From: Acestrorhynchus altus
Taxonomy: Eukaryota; Chordata; Actinopteri; Characiformes; Acestrorhynchidae
DNA: 64,000 nt
NCBI GenBank assembly: GCA_034509495.1
Contig: CM067518.1
Coordinates: 6,889,695-6,953,694, forward strand
Direction of reading: 5' to 3'
A program made the position numbers and the translations under genes. The number at the start of each line of letters is the position of its first letter. The stretch's first letter is position 1. Of the stretch, positions 11,235-22,100 are shown piece after piece. The notes under the pieces were generated by a model. That model was not told the DNA's origin, ran no database searches, and saw only the letters and a list, made by a program, of their open reading frames with translations.

Positions 11235-12110
11235 ATTAATGTTCCAGCTACCATCCAATATCTTAATCATATCGACATCAAAATCATAAGCAAAGCCCTA
11301 ACACTAAGATTAGAATGTGTAATCCCTTCACTTGTACACCCAGACAAGACTGGATTCATTAAAGGGAGAAAACATGAGATGATTATTTAACATAATAGAA
11401 CACACACAAAACATACACTTAGACCCAACACCCAGCCATAGCATTAACTTTAGATGCAGAAAAGGCTTTTGACAGGGTAGGGTGGCCCTTTCTCTTTACC
11501 TCCCTTAATCATTTTGGCTTCGGCCCCCATTTCACCAACTGGATTGAAATGTTATATAACTCACCATCAGCATCTGTAATCACTACTGGATTAATATCCA
11601 AATCTTTCACCCTAAACAGAGGTTCCAGACAAGGATGTCCATTATCACCACTTCTTTTTGCACTTTTTTTTTTAGCCACTCGCTTCAGCCATTAGAGAGA
11701 ATAATAACATCTCAGGTATTCAAGATGACATTTTACTATATCTAACTGCTCCCTCCACCTCCTGTTCATCAGTCCATAGTCTCAATAGTTGTGGTTTCTG
11801 TCTACTCCATAAATTGGACCAAATCTGAGATTCTTACTTACACTGACTGGGATGCTGAGGTTGGGGGCTTACCGTATAAACTTACCATTCAATCCATCAA
11901 ATACCTCGGAATCCATATCTCAACATAAAAAAAGGACTTATTCAAATTGAATTTCATGCCACTACTACAAAACATAAAGGTCTCCAATGATGGAACAAAC
12001 TGGCCGTATTGCATCTGTTAAAATGAACACTCTCCCCAAAGTTTCTCTTTGCCATGACACCCATATTTTGTGTTGTTTTTAAAACATCATTAATGGTATC
12101 ACCCTTAACA
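11235..12110 (+). pseudogene. Tx1/L1-like LINE reverse-transcriptase fragment
   Basis: Plus-strand frames give DIKIISKALTLRLE (from 11,267), HPDKTGFIKGR, then LDAEKAFDRVGWP (about 11,450), NRGSRQGCPLSPLLF (about 11,615-11,660) and further decayed sequence to about 12,100. These are reverse-transcriptase blocks of the L1/Tx1 group. Several stops and frameshifts. It abuts the Tc1 copy directly on its left. Confidence 0.85.
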
Positions 12111-12126
12111 GTACTTTTAAGAACTT

Positions 12127-12223
12127 CCACACTGTAATGTAACTGTTGAGTTTTTTTCTGTGTGTGTTTGTGTGTGTGTGTGTGTGTGCGTGTGTAAAGC
12201 TCAACAGTTACATTACCGTGTGG
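12127..12223. repeat. 24-bp inverted repeat flanking a (TG)n run
   Basis: CACTGTAATGTAACTGTTGAG (in part) at 12,127-12,150 is mirrored as CTCAACAGTTACATTACCG at 12,200-12,223, with one mismatch and a TG tract in the loop. A transcript would form a hairpin; could be MITE ends. Confidence 0.8.
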
Positions 12224-12985
12224 ATGTGATTATATTTATAGAGTAGGTAGAGAAGACACGCTTGCTTGACTGATCTGGTGTCAAAATGCTGTGTGTGAGA
12301 GAAGAACAGGAAACGGCAGGGAAGAAAAAAACTGTGCTAAAGTATTTTCTTGTGGTTACACCCTAATAAGAGGAATGAACGATACTAACTGTAGAAACTA
12401 CATACATCATACAGGATTCAGTCATCTGGATTGGCATTGAAAAAGGATTAACCAATTATTCTGCCACATATGTTGTTCGCTCTTTTTTGAATTTCCTTCC
12501 TAACAAGAACACTTAACCCTTACATGTGCAAGCTTTGCAGCAACCAAGCGTGCATTGACAAATGAGCATAACCACAAAGCCACCAGTGACAAAGGTTTCT
12601 GGGAACAAAACTAATCACATAATCACATGTGTTCAATGGACCTGGAATGCATGTGCAACACTACAGAAATTGCTCGAAAGGTATTAGTGGAAAAGAACAA
12701 CTGCATGAATTCAGCGATTTCATAAATGCCAAGGACTGGCTGTGCCAGCGCTTCTGCTGATGAGGAGCTGGTAAGTGTGAAATATGAGCCACCCCCTCAA
12801 CACTCTAGAAAAGGACAACACAATTCACAGATTTCCCAAAGCTGAGTCACAAGATTAATTTGAAGTACAAAATCTTAAACCGACATTGTTTTAAGTTTCA
12901 AAAAGACCCATAAAAAAGGGCACAGCTATGTATGTTCATTAATCAACAGTTCATCATTTCAAAAATCTATGAATGTCGCATTTTC
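12224..12985 (-). other. Region 3' of the casp9 stop codon
   Basis: Probably includes the casp9 3' UTR, since the stop is at 12,986-12,988 on the minus strand. I could not pick a convincing polyadenylation signal. No repeat family recognised. Confidence 0.4.
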
Positions 12986-13105
12986 TCATGCTGGATTAAG
13001 GGAGTTTGGGGCTTGAAAGTAGAGATGTTTCCGAAGGAAATTAAAAGATCCAGGCATCTGTTTATAGAGCCCTTTAGCAGAAATCCGAGACACTTCGTTG
13101 TTCAC
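12986..13105 (-). CDS. casp9: casp9 last coding exon
   Basis: Acceptor ttttgtttttgtag, then VNNEVSRISAKGLYKQMPGS, FNFLRKHLYFQAPNSLNPA and TGA at 12,988-12,986. 40 codons with stop, phase 0, matching exon 8. It is separated from exon 8 by a 2.8-kb intron holding two Tc1 elements. Confidence 0.93.
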   Translation of the reverse strand: MNNEVSRISAKGLYKQMPGSFNFLRKHLYFQAPNSLNPA

Positions 13106-16100
13106 CTACAAAAACAAAACATAACACAAATATATCAGGGATATTGTGCAAATCAGAGAAAATTTGTCTGTCAACCTTATTCTAAATGAAACATGCTCTC
13201 ACCAAGCACTTTATTAGGCACACTATGCCAATACTATATACACTTGAAACCAGACGTTTACATACACTATATAAAAAGACACATGTGCATGCTGTTTTCT
13301 CACTGTCTCACGTGAAATCAGAATAAACTCTTCCTGTTTTAGGTCAGTTAGGATTACCAAAATGATTTCTATGTGCTAACTGCCAGAATAATGAAAGAGA
13401 GAATTTTTTTAAGGCAATTTTTATTACTTTATTCAAAGTCAAAAGTTTAAATACACTAAGATTACTATGCCTTTAAACAATTTGGGACAGCCCATATGAT
13501 GATGTCAAGTCTTTGGAAGCTTCTGATAGGTTTATTTGCAACATCTGAGTTAAGTGGAGACACAGCTGTGGATGTATTTTAAGGCACACCTGAAACACAC
13601 TGTTTCTTTTTGTAACATCATGGGAAAGTCAAAGGAAATCTGCCAAGATATCAGGAAGAGAATCGTGGACTTGCACAAGTCTGGTTCATCCTTGGGTACA
13701 ATTTCTAGATGCCTGAAGGTGCCTCGTGCCTCTGTACAAACAATTATATGCAAGTACAAACAAGATGGGAATGTCCAGCCATCATACCGCTCAGGAAGGA
13801 GATGGGTTCTGTGTCCCAGAGATGAACATGCTTTGGTCGGAAAATTGCACATCAACCCAAGAACAAAAGCAAAAGACCATGTGAAGATGCTGGCTGAAGC
13901 TGGTAAGAGTGTGTCATTATCCACTGTGACACGAGTTCTGTATCCAGATTAATGTTTGCAAATGCACACACGGACAAAGACTATCGTGACCATCGTTACG
14001 TTTGGAGGAATAAGGGGTAAGCTTGCAAGCCCGAGAACACCATCCCAACTGTGAAACATGGGGGTGGCAGCATCATGTTGTGGGGTTGTTTTGCTGCAGG
14101 AGGGACTGGTGCACTTCACAAAATAGACGGCATCGTGAGGAAAGAACATTATGTGGAAATACTGAAGCAACATCTCAAGACATCAGCCAGGAAGTTAAAG
14201 CTTGGGCGCAAATGGGTCTTCCAAATGGACAATGGCCTGAAGCATACTGCCAAACTGGTTACAAAGTGGCTTAAGGATAAGAAAGTAAATGTTTTGGAGT
14301 GGCCATCACAAAGCCCTGATCTCAATCCTATAGAAAATGTACGGGGAAATTGAAAAAGGCAGGTGCGAGCAAGGCAGTCTACAAACGTGGCTCAGTTACA
14401 CCAGTTCTGTCTGGAGGAATGGGCCAAAATTCCTGCCAACTATTGTGAGAAGCTTGTGGAAGGATATCCAAAACATTTAACCCAAGTCATACAGTTTAAT
14501 GGCAACAGTACCAAATACTAATGAAATGTATTTAAACTTTTAACTTTGAATAAAGTATTAAAAATTGCCTTAAAAAATTCTCTCTTTCATTATTCTGGCA
14601 GTTAGCACATAGACATCATTTTGGTAATCCTAATTGACCTAAAACAGGAAGAGATTATTCTGATTTCATGTGAGATAGTGAGAAAAAACATGCACACGTG
14701 TCTTTTTATATAGTGTATGTAAATTTCTGGTTTCAAGTGTAGGTCCTCTTTTAAGGCCTTCAAAGACATGAATACATCACACAATTTCCACAGATTATTC
14801 AGGAGTATTGACTCTCCTGTTCCACCGCATTACATTGCAATTACCATAACAACCTTCTACTGCATTCAAATTTCTGTTCTTTGGTGACAGAAGCAACAGT
14901 TGTAGCTATCAGGCTGACATTTCTTGGCTGACCAAACAGGTGGTCTGAGCCTTACTTATTTAGTTCTTACTTATAAACCAAGCCTTACTGCCTCTTTTTA
15001 CTGCAGAAATGTTTATTTGTTTACGTGCATACTCCCTAAATAAATGTGTGTAACCAGTTTGCTTAGGTGCCAAAGACTGAACAATATTTATATATCATTA
15101 ATGATACATGTTGTACAGATACAGTATCTCACAAAAGTGAGTACACCCCTCAGATTGCTGCAAATATTTATTATATCTTTTCATGGGACAAAACTATAGA
15201 AAAGAAACTTGGACATAACTTTAGCTGTCAGTGTACAGCTTGTACAGCAGTATAGATTTAGTGTCTTCTGGAAATAACACACAGCCATTCATGGCCAAAT
15301 TGTCGGCGAGTACTCATGTGAGGTGTGCATGAATGCTGCCGGCACTCGGGAGAAGGGAAACATGAATTTCAACATGTTCAGCAACATTCTGAAGCGGAGC
15401 ATGATCACCTCCCTTTGGACACTGGGCCACACAGCAGTTTTCCTGCCTTGCTGAAGAAGCTGAAGGTAAAGGGTACATCCAAGTTTAATTTCTATAGTGT
15501 TGTCCTGTGAAAAGATGCAATAAAATATTCGCAGAAACATAGAGTGTTCTCACTTTTGTGAGATACTGTAAGCAGATGGCCCCAGTGCTGAGACTCACGC
15601 CTACACACAGAGCGAAGACATTTTAAAAGAATGCTTTCAAAGACCATCATTATCACAAACTCCATTTTGTTTATGGAAACTTGAAATATGACTTCAGGAT
15701 TAGCTCTACCAGACCTCAAGCTGGTTCATTTTAAACTTGCACTAATGAGAGAAGTATCCATTGCATCCCATAAAACACATCCATTTTTGTTTGAACAACT
15801 GCTCTATGAAATATGAAATTAATAACACAAATTGCTCAGAAGTTAGTAGTACAATAACACACTTATAATTGCACAGAGAGAAATGAGTAATACCATCAGT
15901 AACATAGTGGCGAGGTCATCAGTGGCAGCATTCTCCTCCAATACGCGATCCAGCGTCTCCACATACCAAGAGCCTGTTTGTGTATCTCTCCAGGACACAT
16001 ATCCTGGGAACAGAATCTATTTAGTGCTAAATGGCAAATGTTAACTTTCCCTCCCTCATACCATCCCCATAAAAGGTGAGAGTTATTATATTTAGTGTTC

Positions 16101-19100
16101 AGCATTATTCAAATGTAATTATTTGAATTTAATATACTGCATCACACATTGATTTCTTCTTTCTGCAAATGAAGATGAGTCTGAAATCCTGACCAACTTC
16201 ATTTAATTTCTTGTAGTTTACTTTTTAAAATACATTTCTGAGAAAATTAGATACAAGTACATATATCTCCGATTTGTGTACCTTAATGTTATGTTATGAA
16301 TACAATTGGCTTTTTACTCAAAGTATGATTTTGGTGCAGAAGCCATTCTTTCTTTCTTTCAGTATAATACACTAAGACTGAGGAGCCATTCAAGATTCAT
16401 ACTCATTTTACATTTCTAACCAAGGATGGGCAGCTGTTTATTTTGAGCATGAGTCACACATCGGTTTAACTTAGATGCCACAGATGGCACAGGCAATGTG
16501 AGAGCAATGCTTTGTGGTAAACTTGCTTGAGCCCAGTGTGAAGTGGGGCAGACCATTTTTTCCCCTATGTCCAATGCTTTTGAAAGGAACACAACATTTT
16601 TTAACAATAAGGAATGTCATGTGATTTACACATTTTGCTAAAGACAACTGCAAATATTACATGTACTTTTTTTACTGTCACTAGTTCCACACTGTTGCTG
16701 CATTGTCAAAAAACAGGTATCTTTAAAAAAAAGTCAAGATTTTCAATTTCACAGAACCTTTTAGTAAAACATCAAGTGCTATTCAAACTTACTTGTGCTC
16801 ACAGGAATTTCAATTGAAGCTGACTTGACAAGTAAAATAAAATGTATACATTTACACTCTCAATTGGCTTCTGTGATTTTTGTCTAATAACTTTTTTTGA
16901 TTATTTACAGTGTATGTAAATAATAGCACACATCCCCCAGAGCCCAATTCAAGTAATTATATACATATATAGTCCTTTGCAAAACAGCCCTGGTACTGCT
17001 CTATTTTGATTCTGATTCTCTAGTTATGGATAGCAGAAGTGTTTAGTTTTTAGTTTTTTTAGTATATTTAATATACATTTATATTATTTTTAGTTATTTA
17101 GTATAAAATGCTTTTGTTACTGTTGGCAATAACTCTTGACTTCTAAAGGAAATCAACCCATTATGTGAAACACTTTGTATGTGATACAATATTACATATA
17201 AATACCTGGAAAGGTGGAGTAAGACACTAGAATGTCACTGGGAGTGGGTAGACTGGCTTTGGCATCAGTTTCATCAGAACAGCTAAGTGAATCGCTACTG
17301 GACGATGTGGGTATCGCGTCTGTCTGGTCATCAATTCTACCTGCAAGGGGTTCCACTTCTTCTGGAGACATCATAAAACCAACATCCCTCTGCTCTGTAA
17401 CACAACATAGGCCACACACATACAGTATAAAAATGAAGACACACAAATGTTTTTTTTAAATATATTATATAATTCCAAGATGCAGACCTAATAGTTAACC
17501 TAATTTCATACACGATGCAATAACACCATGTACTGCTCCAGGGAAGAGTGTTTTTATGGACCAACGAAATCTAAATCTGCTTGGCAAAAAACAAATACTG
17601 AACCACACCCCAGATGTTATACATCTGTATACACAGTATTCTGGTTTAGATCTGCTTTGCTGTGAAGCATCCTGAACAGATTGCCATTGTTAATGGACCT
17701 CTAAATGCTGTACAGGAGAATATCAGGATATTAGTTTGTGAACGGAAGCTTAGCTGTAATTGAGTCATTCAGCATGACAAAGATCACACAAGTATGTCAT
17801 AAAAAAGGGTAAATAAAGCAGATTTTCTGGAATGCTCAAGTCAAGTTCTGTACATAATCAAATCGAAATATTGTCAAAAAACCTAAAAACACTTAATGCA
17901 AAAAAAGCCACCCAGAGTTCAGGATTCATCACCAGTTACTGAATATATTTGGTTGACATTATTGGTGCTCAAAGGAGTCACAACATTTACTAAAACAAAA
18001 ATTTACATACTTTTTCCCAACACAGATTTAATTTTGGCTAATTTTGCTCAATAGGTTTAAGTAAAAACTGCATGTTTAAAATGTTTAAAAATTGTGTTCC
18101 AATTTGAAAGATTATCATCCTTTTTTTAATAATAAAAAGGCAATAAAGAAATACAATTATACAATACAATTTGTCTCCAGATGTAGTCAAACAGCCAAAT
18201 AACACCTGTCTTTTTGACCATTGATCAAATTGACTAGTGATTGAAGAATGCTATTTGGCTGCCTGAACTATATGTGGAAAGGTAGGAAGAATACTGTATA
18301 TGTGGTTGATTTGCAAGTAAAAATGAATGGTGTTATTTAAAATCTTCCTGGGAAACACGTACTCACCTCCTCCACATGCTTGTATAAAAAATACTTTAGG
18401 CTTGCCCTGCAGAGAGGAACAGTTCTGGCCATTGAGGTAGTTTGTGATCATCTGAACAGGGACAGAGGGACCATCCACACCATGTACTGCTCCAGGGACC
18501 GAACTGTGACTTGCCTGAACATCAGAGATTATGCAATGTTCCAGAAATAATACAGGTTTTCTTAAATATCTAAAAATAATTGAGTTAAAATCCCACCACA
18601 TTTACTATTAAGTTTAAGCCAATAATGCACCTACATCTACCTCAAGCTGAGTTACATCTGTAAATTAGTTACAGTAAATATGAAATAAAACTAAAACAAA
18701 ACACATATTTCTATAGTTTAAAAGCCTGTTTTTATTTTTATCAGACACATATAACGTCCCCTCAATCACTCAGCATGAAGCTAGAAATTTGTCCATTAGC
18801 TAACCTGCGGTCACTGCTCTCCTCAATGCATGATCAAAGATGAAAAGTTTGAAACTATGCCACTGTCTGGCTTCACGTAACTCACATGTTAGCTTTCTCC
18901 ATAGCACTGTTTGCTAAGGAGAGTCTTAAATAAGTCTTAAATAATTGGACAAAATTCAGAGAAACATTTCACCATCCTTACCAAAGTTCCATGTGACAGG
19001 ATGATCACCACACAGCAGTCGTACATGGAGTGATCCATCTTAGCAAGAGAAGACAACTCGTGTCTTATTTGCTATTAGAAAGGTAAAAACGTCTGTTACT

Positions 19101-22100
19101 AAGTTATATTCAAAATGTTACTGAAAATTAAGATCTGTCACTCATTCTGACAGTTATCTTTGGAATGACTGTACTCACACACTTACTTTATATCTCAGGT
19201 TCCTCTTAACAATAACGTGAAAATTGAGTGACTTGAATCTTCTCTCTAGCTTGACACAGTCAATATCTGACCCCTTTCTCTCATTCAGGCTTGAGGCAGG
19301 CTCAAATTCTACATTATTGATGATCAAACAGATTCCACATGGACTGGCATCCATCTTATAGCTCTGCAGGCATATGAAGTAATCAGCCCCACTTATAGCA
19401 CAAAACAGTAAACATATGACATAAAAAATCCGGCCTGTACGACAATGGGCTGTGCACATTCGTTACCTGTATGCTATCATGCCTCTGTCTGGGCAGTCTG
19501 GGTTTCATACCTTCTGTGTCAGGAGCTGTGAAAACACCAGATGTTCTGCTAGAACCTTATTCACTAAAGACGCACTGTAGGGCAATATGGCAAAAACAAT
19601 TAAGCTCTTCGCAATTGAATTGGTCCAGTATACATTTTTTGTCAAATCTGGTATTTCACACAGCATTGAAATCTACTGAACAAAATTATTGGCACCCTAG
19701 ATTTGGTTAGAACCCCCTTTGTAAACAATAACTTCATCACTTTATATAAAGCATGAATGAGTTTCACAGTGTAATGAAATGTTAATGTAATGTTATAAAA
19801 TACTACATTGCTTGTATATATTTGATCTTTTGGTCCATGGGCTCAACTACAGTATATTTTGACTTAGGGATGCCCAATTTTTTATTGGGCATGTGATCTT
19901 TCATATTCTCCCAAATACAGAATATAAAGGGTTTAATGCCAGCATTATTTAACTTATTGAAATTATTAAAACTGAATTTAATACTTTGTAGGTCACTAAT
20001 TCTAAGTAAGTAATTACATGATCATTAAAATAACCCTGTCCTAGTGCACTATTGCTTCAGTAATTCTTCAGTAAAACACCAACACTCTACTCTGATTAGA
20101 GTTTTATAGAGAAAATTATACTTACATGGAGTGGGAAGAACATCCAGATCCAAAGTGGTTGGTTTTATAGGCACCAGCGTCTGAGGAGCATCAGGTCTGT
20201 GAGGGTTGTTAGGCTTCCCTGTGGAATCATTAACCAGAAACAATGAGGAGCAGTTGTTTATGTGAAACAAGGTTAATTATACAGTACAAGATGGTACGGG
20301 TGCAGGAAGAAACTGTTTCTGACAACATCACAATTTTTCATTTTGTATTAATGCTTGATTCCTACATTCCAAAAGATTATTTGCACCAATTGGGTGTGTC
20401 TATGCCAGAATATAAACCCTGCACAAGATTTTTTTAATATCAAATATAATATGAAATATTTGTACTGAGGAACACTTGTATGTGATCAAATCTCTTGATG
20501 TTAGAAGATTTTTAGAAGGGAATTAAAGTTTGGAGTTTTGAACCAGCATCAAGAAAAGTACTGAATACATGTGATACCACTGATAACGGAGAAAGACATT
20601 TATCTTGCTCAAATACATTATGAAGTGTATAAATTTACCAATGATCGGATGAATTAAAATATTTTTATGATTTCAATGCTTCTGTTTAAATATTATGTAG
20701 TTCTCTACATGAAAACATCACTAGATTTTGTGGCTGGTTCTGTGTTCCTGGCTGGTTATACTGCTATCCTCAGACACAGTTTCAGATTTCATATATTTAG
20801 ACAAAACAGCTTCAGATGTAAAATCACTTCTGAAATATTGGACATCAGGAGAATAGAGCATTTCAAACATCCTCAGGCCGAATGGCTTTGGAATAGAATA
20901 AGGATGGCCGGTTTTAGCAGCACAGGGCAATCACAAGCATATCTGTACTTACAGAGTTAATGACAGTGTTGCAGTTAGAACATTATTTTTGTCAAATCAT
21001 GTTGTAAAAAAATACACTCACGGATTGGGAGAGGGATCACAGTGGGCTGCACAGGGACTGGTGTGGGCAAAGGAACAGGACTGCCACTCTCTAGATGTTC
21101 TGCCAGGCTGGCTTGGCCAGTTTCACGAAGACACTCCAGGAATGCTGGGAAAGCTTGACTGCCTCTTGTCTCCAGGTCCTTCACAAGCTGCCTGGCCTGA
21201 GCATGCCTAGTCCCAAAGCTCTAAGAAAGTTATAAACCAGTTTCACTTTTAAGTGTGATTCAAATTATCTGGAAAAAATATCTACTGTTCACACCTTATT
21301 CTTTCTATTTTTAATTTTTTTGGCAGCTATACAAGCAAATGATAAGGGAGGAGCTGATTGCTCTCTTTCTTTCATAGTGTTCAAATTTGAGAATAAAGGT
21401 ACTCAAGAGGGATTATACTGATGTATAATGAGGTAAAATGTAAAGACATTCCTCTGTCTCTGAGAGAATGTGAATTTGGTGGGTGACATCTTGAAGATTG
21501 TCTAAACCAGTTAAGTCCACATCCAGATCAGCACTGAGCTGAAATAAACTATCCGTTCCAAACCAAACTGAAGGCAGTCATTTGCAACATTTAAATCAAT
21601 CTGAGTCATTTAAATAATTTGCAATGGTTCTTAAAAACTGCCATGAGTAACAAAGAACTTTAAATTTAAATGAATGAGTGTGTTTAGTTGCTATTAATGG
21701 TCCACCTTTTAGACAGTGTTCAAGACGTCACACATCAACTTCACATTTTCTCAGAGACAGAGGAAGACCATTGTATATTTTACCTTAAAATATAATTCAG
21801 CCAAACCATCTGACCAATCCTGCTCAAGAGTGAGGATAGGACTGCCTAGATTAGATTAGATACAACTTTATTGTTCCCTTTGGGAGTGTTCCCTCAGGGA
21901 AATTAAGAACCACATATAGTAAACTATATGTTTATGTAAATTATAAATGTGACAATATAGACATAAATGAATAAAAATATAAATTAATGTACAAGGATGA
22001 TTCTTGTAAATGTAAAAATAGATTCATGATATTAATTTAATCAGTCTTTTTTCATAAATGTATTTATTCATTTAATATGTGTTATATTTGTGCACATATT

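Larger units (their letters stand above)
13106..15893. other. casp9: casp9 intron 8
   Basis: Expanded by a Tc1 element (13,241-14,739) and a Tc1-derived MITE (about 15,121-15,571). The remainder is unique AT-rich sequence. Confidence 0.8.

Noticed and set aside
19506..19520. 15-nt microexon in casp9 intron 3
   Set aside because: Both splice sites look reasonable, but it keeps phase 1 and so does not repair the exon 3-4 frame; no independent support.
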